Below are positions 24,876-38,500 of a DNA stretch of 64,000 nucleotides, in pieces (positions within the stretch are counted from its first letter, which is position 1; each line of letters opens with the position of its first letter). Source of the stretch: Toxonevra muliebris (lineage: Eukaryota > Arthropoda > Insecta > Diptera > Pallopteridae); assembly GCA_963691655.1 (NCBI GenBank), contig OY829326.1, positions 87,227,235 through 87,291,234 on the forward strand, given 5' to 3'. The notes beneath the pieces were generated by a model. The model ran no database searches. It was given only the letters and a program-made list of their open reading frames with translations, and had not been told where the DNA came from. The position numbers and the translations under genes are program-made.

Positions 24876-26186
24876 CACTGTGGGCTGTATTCGACAATTG
24901 CCGACCATACACCTAGAACGAAGCATGTACCAAAAAGAAGAATTAAACAAAAAGATGCTGGATGTAACTAACATAACACATTTAGAAAGTAGAAATGTAT
25001 AAAAGAAGTAACTAAAACCACATTTAAAAAATTTAGTCATTTTCGGTTATGAAAGTCAAGTTTTTTATTGAAATTATTATATGCGTTATTAATGATAATA
25101 TTTTAAATATGTGTATCATTAAGTATATGTATGAGAAATTATTAGATATAATATTTAAAATGAATTCGAGTACAATTAATATAAAAATTTAAATAGACAT
25201 ATGATGTAAATGTATTATGTTTATAATTAAATATGTTGTGATTGTTGTTTGCTGCATATATGAAATTTTAATACAATATATGAAATTGAGTTTTTATTAT
25301 TTTAAACGTATTTTCTTAATCGAAGATATTAGGTACTTTAATAAAAATAAAAATGCCTTTGTTTTAAACAGAATTTTATGAAGCTGCGATTTGAACAATC
25401 AGAAAGAGAAATTATGTTACAATACGTTTGCTAGAATTTCCCACGTGAAATTAATATTAAATGATGAATGTTCATTTATTCGTTAGAGATATGGTACAAT
25501 AACAATGCATCAAAAGGAATTTAATTTACTCATTTGCGTTTGATATACATATGGGACAATCAAAGTACTTTACTAAAGCACAGACAAAAGAAATTGTTGT
25601 AGAATGTGTGTGTAATAGTATATACCTATGTATATAAAGGATCTTTAAAATCCTGGCATATGCGACCATTTGCATTCTTCATTCAATTTAAGTGCAACTA
25701 ATTTAAGTATATTCATTGAAATATTGCACTATTGTATTAAAATAAATAGAAATTATTGAAGAGGTAAATAATTTTAATAATAACAAAATTGTTTTTATGA
25801 ATTTCGAAATTGGTCTTTTTCCGTTGTTTTAATTACAATTAGAATTTTGTATGCTTAAACTATTATTCATAATTTTACAATGTATTAAAAGATTATATTA
25901 ATATTTAGCACACTATTTCTTTTTTTAACTGATAATCTTATTTCAATACTGTTTAGTATACATAAATTATTTTTCTTTCGAAAAATGTTGTTATGATTAA
26001 TTTTAATGAGCAATTATGATTAATTTCTTTTTAAAAAAGTTTGTTTTCCTTTTCTATATGACTAAACTTTACTACTATCAAATTTCTTAAGTTTCTGCTT
26101 ATTCGCTTATATAAATATGTACTTATGTATATGCGGATGTATGTATGTACGTATGTATATATGCGTGTATGTATTTAATTTTATGC
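24876..26186. other. 3' flank and probable 3' UTR of spri
   Basis: Very AT-rich sequence with no ORF of interest. As spri is on the minus strand and stops at 26187, its 3' UTR extends leftward here. TATG/TATA microsatellites sit at 26120-26175. Confidence 0.5.
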
Positions 26187-26519
26187 TTAATTATATGCTG
26201 GCTGTGGTGCTGTTGGCCAAGCAATTTTTGCATCGATACGTTTGTATGCCAACATGCAATGTTTGCCTTTAGCAGCCAAACGAATATCCTGCGGGCATTC
26301 TACATCATTGAGCAACGTTTCTTCTCCATCGACCAGTTTGAAAAGTGCATAATCCTGTGGATTGGTAATGCGCGCCTTGTGTGCAATAATTCGACAAACT
26401 TCTCGTGTGGTAGTGTGCGGCCGAACTGGTAGCGTACGCGTTTGTAGCGAACCATTGCATTCATCGGGAATGATGACACGCAGCACTGAGGAGCAAGCCG
26501 GCAATGATGATGAGCGCCA
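26187..26519 (-). CDS. spri: spri terminal exon: Ras-associating domain
   Basis: Acceptor ATACAG precedes TGGCGC. The exon encodes 110 residues: LRVIIPDECNGSLQTRTLPV, then TREVCRIIAHKARITNPQDY, ALFKLVDGEETLL and KGKHCMLAYKRID. The ubiquitin-like beta-grasp pattern and position after VPS9 identify an RA domain, which in RIN proteins contacts Ras-GTP. It ends PAPQPAYN-like with TAA at 26187-26189. Confidence 0.92.
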   Translation of the reverse strand, partial: WRSSSLPACSSVLRVIIPDECNGSLQTRTLPVRPHTTTREVCRIIAHKARITNPQDYALFKLVDGEETLLNDVECPQDIRLAAKGKHCMLAYKRIDAKIAWPTAPQPAYN

Positions 26520-29500
26520 CTGTATGAAAGAAAATTTGTATCAATTAACTGTTTTTTACATACACTAGTTTAACTTACATCTAATGATCCCGTGCCATTC
26601 TCGTTCTCGGAGGCCATAAAGCTCTTGAGTACATGCACTGCGCTGCATAATGCTGTCAAATAGTAACCAGGTTCACCATTCAGCAGCGTCGGCTGCAGTA
26701 GACCCCACATAAATTCAGCCTCTATTTCAGCACCTACAAACCCACATTTGGCCACAACATAAACCAGCACAGGCAGAAAATCATCAGCGCCCAATTGCTG
26801 GCCACGTTGACAACCAGTTGCATCAAATATCGTTGATATCACGCATATGAATATATCTAGTTTATCCAATGGTAATTCAGCCTCTTGTAAGCGCAGCAGT
26901 AAATTTGAAATAACCTGCAGTGACGTCGTCGATGGTGGTGTCACCAATGGCCGTATGCCAAAATCAGCTGCACATCGCCCGCAAGCATATTTAACATTTT
27001 GCGCTAGCATTTGTATATCTTCGGAGCGCGTATAATAGTCGACAAACATGCCGTAGAGATGTTCGCGCAGTGGTAACACAACCAATTGATGCATCACAGT
27101 TTCCAAAATGGCGTCTAAGTTGAGAAACTCATCGGATTTGAGCCGCGATCGCGCTGTCTCTACTTCCTGATGGAATTTCCCCTCTCCATGTTTTACCAAA
27201 TAGTTTTTCATGCCGTTCATGAATTGCCGCATATTTCGCATAACAACCTGGGGAGCTGCCTCACGGGAGTCCTTGGTGCAAGAAATGAAATTTTCAATAT
27301 TACGCGAAAAGGTCGAGCTTTGATCTTGAGCGAGTTGAAGTGTATAGGTGCGTATTGTGTTGCCTCCAGATCCGCCGTTGTATGGATTTATTTTGTTTCG
27401 TGGATGACCTGAAAATTATAGAAAAAGTTGTTCATATTGTAAAATGTAATGAAAAGCAATATGTATACAAAAAGTATTTGAGGTTCAAAGCACGATGGAT
27501 TTATGGTCCTGGTATTACAGATTAAAAGTAAACGTTCTCAAACATTGAAGGCGTTTTTCTTGAAATCATGTTTTTGCAATTTGTGAGGATTGAAACAAAA
27601 AATCTACTGAATAGATCAATGAAAAATTCAACGGGTTAATCTTAAAAAAAAGACTACTCCAAGTACCAACGTAGCGGTTTTTTTTTTTTTTAATTTTGAT
27701 ATTTGCATTTTTACATTTCGTACAGCTTATAACAAAAAAAAAGCATTTTCGTTATTTTAAAAATTTTCTAAATTTTGACGAAATCCTACGTGGGTATCAC
27801 GACTATTTAACAGCACATCGTATAGTTCGTTAAAAAAAGCACTTCAAGTACCGCCGGCGATAAGCTGTATTTCTTAACAGTTTTTTTATTTCGGGTTTAT
27901 TTAAGACTTCTGAAATTTACTTTTGTTTTTGCACTTAGGGATCTCGGGAAGAACTAAATATGCTATGGCAAGCTTATTTTATATTATACTTCAGAGGTAG
28001 CGATGTAACCCTGTAAGTAAGAATGATGCCTAACTTTTTAATATAAGTTCTTAGGTTCTTGGGATATACAACTGTAAAACATTCAGTGAAGTTAAAAATT
28101 GAGGCATTCATAAGATATCATGAAGTCATAAGTCGTAAATGCTACTTGAATAAAAATTAAAACAAAACATACGATGTAATATGTAAAATTTCACTGTTTT
28201 AGTGAAATAGCGATTTCTCAGGTAAAATAAGTCTGTTCTAATTTCTTTAGAGGATAAGTGGCCTAGCTTACTACTATTATTTTCCAAAAACATTTCTATT
28301 CAGTGAAGATATTTGGAATCAAAACCTTGTAATTCTGTATTGTGATTTCAAATATTAGTGACTTTTATAGGATGTTGAAATGCCTATGAGAACTATCACA
28401 GTCTGATTTGCCTGTCTGTTGTTGTTTTGACTACAAAAATTCATTAAACTTTACATTTTAACTTGGCAAGTATTCAAGAATTTTAATATTATATTATTAT
28501 ATTGTATTAAAATTAATATTTATATTTTAAATGAGTTTCGTGTTTTGTCATCTTTGAGTCGAAAGAAAATGTTTTCCAAATTGTTCATTGTTTGATTGCA
28601 GGAATGTCCAAAAATTTAAATGAATATCGTATTCTTCTTATAATAAATGAATTTTACGCGCTCTGTATGAAAACCTTTTAAGTTTTTGGCGGATTAATGT
28701 GAAGCGAAAAATAAAAATGAAAAATTCGGAATTTTTTATTATAGTATTCGATTTTTCCATTTATAATAATAGCTTTTTGGTTGATTTAAGCCTTCTGTTA
28801 ATCATTTAACCATCCACGCAAACATTCGAATTCTTCAAAATTTGTTAAAAATTTCAAAAAGGAAAAATGTATGAAATATTTAATGGTCTACTGAAGAATT
28901 AACTACTTTACATATTTTTGAAGGGGAATTTCATGCCGAGTGAAAAAAATTGTTTTTATCATAAATTTCAAAATTTCCTTTTGCGATGCTTTTTAAAAAC
29001 AATAAAAGATTCAGATTTTTTTATATTGTTCACGTTTGGGCGGCTTTTGAGAGCTGTCCCATAAACGAATTATAAAAAATTTGAATGAAAAAAGTATTTC
29101 CTTGGCTCAAGAACGAAGATTCTATAAGAAATAATAAAAATTTAAATTCTAAATAATAAGTATGTGCAGATACACTCGAACCCCAAAAATATCGGGATTT
29201 TCTTTTTTCAATCTGGAGATTTTTGAACCACTTTTAGAATGAATCCTGGGATCCCCGGATTAACAGCCCTAGTATGGATATACAGTGCCGGTCATATCAT
29301 TTGCAACCAAAATCACTTGCACTTTAGATGACTTCTTAAGCTCACTAAAATAATTTTTATCAAAAGTCTTTTTTATTCAAAACAAAGTGTATTTATGCCA
29401 TTTATTATAAAAAATTAAAAGCACAATATTATGTTGCAAATAAAAAAAGAAAGAAGTAATATTACATTAAAGTCTGAATTGAAGAGGTCAAAACATTTGC

Positions 29501-32500
29501 AACTAGAAAAAGTTAATGTGAAAATTGAAGGAAATTCGAAAAAATTTTCAAAACTTTGTCGTATATCCATTATTAGTGATCACTGTTGCACATCTACGTG
29601 GCATTGGCTCTAATAAATGTTTCGCCTGATCGATTTAAGCTCGCTTCCATTGCTTTTGAACATCCTCAAACAGATCCTCCCGTTTCTTAAACGTATTCGT
29701 GCCAATCTTTTGCTTCACGAGCATTCAATGGCACGCAATTGTGCTTAAATTGAAAGGGGGACAAATAGTTTATCTCAAAAAGAAATTTTGAAAAAATATT
29801 CAATACACAAGTCGACGATTTCGCGAATTGTTAACAGCGGTATCGCTGATCTGAGTTATAGAGGTGGAAGACCTCGCAAAGAAACTTGTAGAAAAACTAA
29901 TGAAATCACAAAATTGATGAAAGTGAAACCGAAAGAAGTAAAAAGTACACTTTAACTGAATATATCATTAGCGACAATAAAGCGACAACCCAGAAAATGT
30001 GGATTAAGCGCATACAATATTGCCGAAAAAACGTTGACTCTAAGAAAAATCGCTTAACTCATTTAAAATTCAATTATAAATACAAAACCTGGACCTTTCA
30101 ATCTTGCAAAACGTTTTGTTCTTAGATGAGAGCAAAATTAATTGACGGAAAACAATTTTTTAGAAGGCCACACTGTAAAAGAGTCGACGGTAGACATACA
30201 TCGGGTACGGTATAGCACCAAGGAGGTTGTATTGTGGTCTGGGGCTGCTTTTCAACTAATAGTATCGGTCCAACGCATCACATTCGGAGAACTATGAAGT
30301 ACAACGATTATAAAAACATTTTAAGAGACATTATACGTTCGTAGGCTAGCTTGGAAATGCAGCCTGATTTGACGTTCCCACAGGATCATCACGCGCACGT
30401 CGAAATTGGTAAAAGTTTGCCTTGTCGTAAAAAAATTTACAACTTCTCATTAGTCGAGTGCAGTCACCCGATCTAAACCCAATTGCAAGCCATTAGATGC
30501 TCGTGAAACGAAAAATTGGCACGAAAACGTTTTAGAAATTGGAAGATCTCTATGAAGATGTTTGAAATCAATGGAAACGAGTTCGAATCGATCAGACATT
30601 ATCAAACATTTAATGGAGCCAATGTCACGTAGACGTGCTACAGTGATCGATAATAATGGGTATGCGACAATGTTTTGAAAACTTTTTCGATTTTTCTTCA
30701 ATATTCACATTAACTTTTTCTAGTTGCAAATGTTTTGACCTCTTCAATTCAGACTTTAATGTAATATTACTTCTTTCTTTTTTTATTTGCAACATAATAT
30801 TGTGCTTTTAATTTTTTATAATAAATGGCAATAAATACACTTTGTTTTGAATAAAAAAGACTTTTGATAAAAATTATTTTAGTGAGCTTAAGAAGTCATT
30901 TAAAGTGCAAATGATATGACCGGCACTGTATGTATACAGAATTGTGTCGTATAATGAAAAAGGGCACTTCTTTGCCATAGGGGTAATGGCGACGGTTTTC
31001 CATTGTGAATGGAAAAAATCTGCAGTGATAGTCAAGCTGTACTAAACGCCGTAGAAAACCCCGCCCAATTTTTCGAAAATCATAAGCTATAGTGAGCAAG
31101 AATTTATCAATCCTAATGCCATCTTCGTCGTAGCGACGATTCGAATTTTCTTATTAAGTTAACAGAAAAAACAATGAATTAATTAATTTTATTTTTAAAT
31201 AATAAAAAGCACTGAAAAAAAGAAACAGTCATTTTGAATAAATAATAAAAAGTGTTTAATAAAACACAATAATAAAACCAGAATTTTTTGAAGTGAAACT
31301 TCTTTGGCGAGAGTAAATCAAAAATTTTGCAACGGAAGTCGAGTTGTTGTTGCACTCATATGAAACCAATAAGAAACGAAGTTATGCTGTTGTTAGTATT
31401 TAGCGAACGAAGTCATATGGGGATCGGCTGCATACAATCATGCAGAGGGGCGACTTCTTGCAGTTTTATTACTGGGGCCTTACCAGTCGGTAAGGTCTCA
31501 TTTGTTGCAGTAAGAGAGCTTGATTCCAAATAGCTGAATTTCCAATTCATGTGTTATATATGTGTGCTACGTCCTGTTTGTGCCGATAAATGTAGAGAGT
31601 GTGAACAGAAAAAAAGCTCTATAAAGTAGAAAGAGGAAAAGTAAAAAAATTTCGATAACAACAGTCACGTGAAAAATCGCGTTTTTGTTGCACTCTAACA
31701 AAACCAGTGAAAAACGGAGTTATGCAGTTGTTATTCGGCTACATACAATCAAGCAGAGAGGCGACTTCTCGCTGTTTTATCGCATGTGCTTTAGTGAGAG
31801 AATCTATATCGGAGTCTCGGATTGATTTCATATAACTGAGCTTTCCTTTCATAGTTTCACTGCTACTGTGAGTGCTTGCAAACACATATTTTTTTATATA
31901 GCGAGTAATTGGCATCGAGTAAAAAAAGTCGTCGTCGATTCGACGAAGATGGACCTTAGTGTATAGAAAATAAGAAGTGCCGCCTAGGGTTCATGTCGCG
32001 AAACTAACAATTTGGTCTTTATATATGTCCAAAATCGCGCGATTTTTCATAAAAATTTGTGCGAGTTTCTTTTTTCACTGCGTTGGTTGTCCTATATGAG
32101 CGACAAAAGGAACACAGATAATATTTATATGCATAATTTATCACTTTGAAAGCAAACTCACCAAATAAAAACATCCACAAGAGTTGAATTACATATTTTA
32201 GAAACTCCCAGATACCATTTGGTATGCCATAATTCTCATCTATGCTTTGACATTCATTCAGATAATGGCGGTACAGACGTTTATTTTGAGTGACTGCAAC
32301 ACCAAATCCCTTATATTCTAAAATATGATTTGTATTTAAACAGATGCTCCCGTAATCGTCGAGATGATAAATATGCTTAATATGATAATGATCGCAGCCA
32401 TTAGAATGCGGCTTCCGAATGAGATTCGCTTCTGAAGAACCTGAATTACTACAATCCTTGGCAGGACATTTTCCTATGGCGCCCATAATTGAATTGGCCA

Positions 32501-35500
32501 AAGCTTCAGTCTTAATTTTTGCGCAATCGACGGTGCAGTCATTGCTTATATGAATTTCACAGATATTCTCTAAAGTAGATGACTTATGAATTTCAGATCT
32601 TGAGGTCGTTGCTAGATCTTCCATAATATTTGAGATATGTTTTCGTTTCCTTGATTTTCTATGTTGCTCTCGCTTCACTTGTTCGTTCTGATCGCACGGC
32701 GGCAAAACTATACCCGTCTTAATGTTATCCCCGAATAAAAGTTGAAACAATCCGCGTTTGCATTCAACTGACAGTGGCGTTTGTTGAAACTGCGTTTGTT
32801 GTTGTTGTTTCGGTGAATAATCCGGAATATCAATTTCCAGAAAAACTCCATTGCCATTTTTGTTGCACTCATCATATAAATAATTCGTTTGGTTGTGATG
32901 AGCTGCCGCTGCCAAAGCATCATTTGTCTTTAATTGAAGCAGATCCTCTTCAAAATCAGCGGAAAAATAGTTTCCAAATTCAAACCAAGCTGGTCTCTGT
33001 ACGATTTCCCACTCTGACATAATGTTTAGAAATTCTCCTTCTTCTTTGTATTGCCGTACATGCTCGGGATCATGAAAGAACTCCTCAGGATCGAGAACTT
33101 CGATTCGTTTGTGTTCTAGAGCACTCAATGATTTCGTCATAATATTTATATCGTTTATTTTAGCGCGTTTATGTTTCTGTCGCTTACGATGGTTCTCGAT
33201 ACTTTCGGATGACGACTTTTTGAACCAGTTCATAACTAATGCAATAACGATTTTTACCAGCTAACACAAACTGACGAAAACGAAAGTTTCTCATGGACAC
33301 ACGACAATGTGTGTTTTGCTTTTACCGAGCTCTTCCCAACAGTTACCACTATTATTTTTTAAGGGGGATTTCTTTCTTTCCGTAACTAAATGACTAGATA
33401 TTTAATGCACTTATATTATGTGTGAAAACATTTGTCAAGTGTTTTGTATATTACGCGTTAGTCATTCAACCACATTCACTTTCATACGCGCCAGTATTTT
33501 TTCACATTTACTTTACAAAATCACAGACGCGTTTCTTTTAATTTTTGTTCTTCTTATCCTCACTACGAATGCAAAACTATTTCTGAAGCTATGCAGTTTA
33601 TGCGCTGTTTCTTTATAGTAGCAATCGCTTCACGCTATTGCTCTAATCAATGTTCTCGCGGCAATCTCTTCAGCTTTCGTTAAACTCAGCGAAGATTTTA
33701 AACTATCTGCTTGGGATTTCCTCGTCTTCTAATCTACTGATAATTTACGTAGATTCTGAGTTTTACTTCTCGAAATCTCGTGAATGCATCTATATTTTTT
33801 TGTAATTATAAATCCAATTTACAATTGCCTCTCTTTTTTTCTCCTCGATATTCCACAAACGAACTTTGTTCGTATTCATGTTTGAGTAAATTTTAATGAT
33901 CAATGTAAATTCCCTGCTCAGTATCACAACGTATATTTTAGTTTGATTTACTTTTTGTTTTATATCTTTTTAAAACTTTTGTAATTTTTATCAGAGCAAA
34001 TATTATCATTCTACATGATGTTTCTTTTATCCAAGATTTCGTCGGTAAATAATATACATGTGTGGACGTAAAAATAAATCTGTAAAACTTCTATAATTTG
34101 AATCACGATAATTCGAAAACTGTATAATTTCCAGGGTCCCTTCATTCCACCAGTGAAAAATTCAAGTATCGTACAGGTTGACGGAACAAATAATTTATGT
34201 AACTCGGGCTAATTACTATAAATATTGGTATGTTTTGAAAGAAACTGAATATTTCTAATACGCAATTCATTGAAATTAACATTTTATTGCAACGAAAGTC
34301 TCCAAATAAAGCTTTTTCTTAACTTGAAGCATTAATTAAAAGTTTAAATTGTAGCCGCTTCGATATACATACACACTTATGCTTGTTTCACAGCACAATC
34401 GCTGTCGTATTTCGGTCTGAACTAATATAAGATAAGCTGAAGTTTGATTTTATTATGCCGACACATCATCAAAGTGGGTTAAGAGGAAATAGCAATGACT
34501 CAAAAGTCTATAGAACAAAAACAAATATGAACATATACATTAAAGCACTAGCGGATCCAAGGGGGCGGAGGGAGTGACCCTTTTATATCTCTCTACCGAT
34601 GAAAATTTCATATATAGTGAGATTGTTGTTGTTGATTAAACCCCCTTCTTAAGAAATCTTTGGATCCGCTACTGCATGTAAGTATGCACAATATTAGAAT
34701 GGATCGAAATTACAATCCCATTTCGTACAACATTTTTTAAGAAGCTCTTTTCACATACCATATTATGTTGAACGCTTTTATACTCAGGAAAATTCACGTA
34801 GTCCCGAATATAGAAATAGGGAATTTTGACGGTGGCGAATTGCCACGGAACATGTTGCCGACATAATGCGCCTTCTGAAAGCGACCATTGATAGGCAAAA
34901 GTGCTAAGTCCGCTAAGTCAGATAAAAATTAACAAATTGTTCACTTTAATCAAATTCCTGCTTAATTTTTCGCAGAAATTTTGTATTTTTGCAATATTTT
35001 GCTCGGAAAGTTGGACAAAACTGTATTTGCATTCTGATCATGCGGATTTCTTCGTGTATTGATGTACTTCCAAATTTCCAAACTCTGAAATCATACGTGA
35101 TCTTGTTTTCAAATAAAACTTAAATAAAATAAATTTTAGTATAGTGGCTACCATAGAAATAGGGCATTTTCACGCTTAAAATGAAACCGCATAAATTTAT
35201 ATCGGAAAAACCGTTTATCATTTTTTATTGTAGCTCAATTTAAAGCCTATAGCTTAAGCCTAAAACTGGTATTAAAAACTTTAGGAAAAATAAAAAATTG
35301 TCATCAAATACATACTTCGAATTAACGAAATTAAAAACAGAATAATATTCGACTAAAACATTGCATCAGGGAGTTGGGTGTTAACATTCACATTCATATT
35401 TACTGCCTCTTTGAACCTTGCTTTATTTCATAAAAATATTTATAAATTTATCGTTTTAAATATAAAAGTTGTGAATATGTTTTTAAAAAAACTAAAATGG

Positions 35501-38500
35501 TTATACATATACTACCAAAAACCCCCCTCTGCGTACGCGCCTGTATGGATGAGTATTCAAATAGGGAATCTACTTTCTTTAAATAAATAAAATGCTTTCA
35601 TCCAAGCTTTTACTATTAAATCTATTTTTTATTTTTTTGGTATTCAAAATTTGGTCACACCACTTTTTTTTTTGCGAATAACTGTGCTTCATTATTTCCG
35701 AAATTTTTAATGCCAGTTTTAAGCTTAAACTATAGGAATTAGAATGTGTTACAATCATGCGGTTTAATTTTAACGTTTTTGGATTATATATTATAGAACT
35801 TATGATGCAACATCTGGTATTTTTATTTTTCCTAAGGAGTTTTCTTGTACCTGAGGTACCTGAGGTTTAAAAAGTACCGATTTTTTTTTACCAAAAGGAC
35901 AATAGCTCAGAATTATTCACAGAATTACGTCTTAAAATTATGTAGACTTAAACCGGACCACCCTGTGTATCTGTGGGCATTTGACCAAGCAACCTAACCT
36001 CGAGATAAGAAGTTTCTTCTCTTCGTTCTTCATTTCGATAAATTTTTGCTACTCTATCGCTTTATATCCAGTGATATATCTTAAAACTAAAGTCTCTATA
36101 TCTAGCTTTAGGAGCAAGCTAAAAGACAGCATTCCTTATCTCGAAGTAGGTTGCGTTTGTCAAAAGCCCACAGATATGTACTTGCATACATACTTACAAA
36201 CATGTATGCAAGTGTGATCACTCTTCAAGATCACATGCCGCAAATATGTTGGAATAATCTTTTTCCGCAATAAATAATAAAATACAATAAACAAGGATCT
36301 ATAAAATTGCGTCTTAGAAATAGTCTATTGGAAATAGAATAGTGAAACTGAAAAATTTTTCTGATTACTCAATGCATTTGTGAAATTGCATCATGCATTT
36401 TCATTTAATTTTTAAAAACAATGAAATCACCAAGTGAAGTTAGTTTCAGCTCGAGGTTAGATTAAAAGAGGACTTAATTTGATGCGCAGTTATTAAAATC
36501 ATTTTATATTTTTGAAGAAAATGCTCCATTTTGTGTTTGTTGGATTAACACAGATACAGGAAACACTGAAACCTATATTCATATTTTAAATAGTGGTTTT
36601 AGATCTTTTAGATATTTATAAATTTTTAGGGTGGGAGTTTGAATGAGTAAAAGTTATTTATAACGCCCATAATCAGGCATCGTAGGTATTAGACGGAGAG
36701 CTCGTGATAAAAAATTCTCTGAGTTTCTAAGTTAAGCTAGTTTTGTAATATTTGGTTGTACTAGTTAAAGACATGAACATGCTCTGGTCAGTCAAGTGCT
36801 TTTTAGAGCAGGTGGCACAGGTGAGCTTTCAAACATGTCGAAAATACAAGGTAAGTGCAGCGGTTTTCTAAAGGCTGAAACTTTATATTCAGGCTATGTA
36901 TTCAATAAAAAGCATAATTCTGGTAGTCAGTCAGATGTTCTTTAGAACACGTGGCATCAGTCTGGCTCTAAGTTTGTATGGAAAAGCATTTTTGTGAAAT
37001 GGTTTTCTAAAATCTGAAAAAATTTTTATAAGTAGTTTTTCAAATATAAAACATGAAAAAGTTAGTCAGTCAACTATTTGAGAGAACAAAGATCGTCAAT
37101 CATAGCATATGTAGTATAGTACAAAAATATCAAGTGTGTAATCAGCGTAGCGATGCGCTTGCTTTTCTTTTCGTTGTTATCTAGTCTCATACTCATGTTA
37201 TCTTTGTTTTAAAATATTAATACATTTTTTATAAAAATATTTATAAATAAAAAATTATCAGTTTTGTAGATACATAAGTTGTCTAAATTCAAACCCAGGC
37301 AAGTCACAAAAATAAAAGTCCAAAAAAATTAAAAAACAAGTGAATAAAAATTTTAAAAAATTTTGGTAAAAAAAGACATACATTTTTGGGTTTGAAGATA
37401 GACAACATTAAAGACTACATACCATATGTACGTTCATTTAGTCCGTTCACACATTACTTGAAATAAAAACTAGACATGAACAGAGTAGTCAAGACTTTGA
37501 AAAATTAACGCTTACATTTAATTTTCTTACTCTGCTAAATATATAATATATATAATTTTTTTTTATGTAGTTTCTTAACATTACCTTGCTCTATTTTCTT
37601 TGTACTTCTTACTCAAAGCATTAAATATTATGTAGCAAGTCAGATGATAATTTCCAATATCTTCTGAACTTGACGGCAAGCCCACATTGCCAAGCAGTAA
37701 TCCATACTTTTTGCGAACTCGCAAAATCTCTCTACAGTTTTTTTAATGTTTTCTCGGTGAATGGCGTTAAAGGATTTTGTTTGCAACGACAACTTGCACA
37801 TTTTTCACTCATTTTAGAAACACACCTTCATTCGCCACGATCTAATCTTGAACAAAACTAGCCGTCCCTAAGCCGACTATTTGTAATATCTTCTGCTCTG
37901 AGCAAAGGAAAGGGGGATCTACCTTAGAGGGTGGGGAGACTTTGCAGTACACTGTGGGGCCGATGAAAAATCTAGGTTTGAATCCAAAAGTATGTGGGCT
38001 TACTCTCCATAGATCCCTCATCACATTCCACACGCAGCGTATTCCAATCAGACGAAGGATCTAGCTGTGCGACCGTCGAAAGTTGCAATATCCTGTCTGT
38101 CGGTGTTATGCAGAAAGTGTAATAACTTAGCGAATACTAAAGCTAGCCCTTTTACTAGACTATACACTATCAATGGATAAGATTATTAATACATTAATTT
38201 GACTTTTTTTGATACTTAAATACGTGATCAGAAAATAACAATTTTTTTTTAGCAAATTATTTTTCTTAATGGATAAGAAAAAAAAGTTCCGATGCTTTAC
38301 ATAGTATTAAAGCATATACTTTTAAATAAGGTATACGAGTTTTGAAACTTTTTGCACAAAACATTAATAACAATCAAAAACACCACTAAAGCAAAACTTC
38401 AAAAAATTTTTTTTTATGAAACGCTGCTGATACGGAACAAAACGACTATCACCACTGAATTTCTTGACCCCGAACTAGTTAGAAACGGTATGCCTCCCGT

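Noticed and set aside
26145..26568. + strand ORFs over the RA-domain exon
   Set aside because: Shadow frames of the spri terminal exon.
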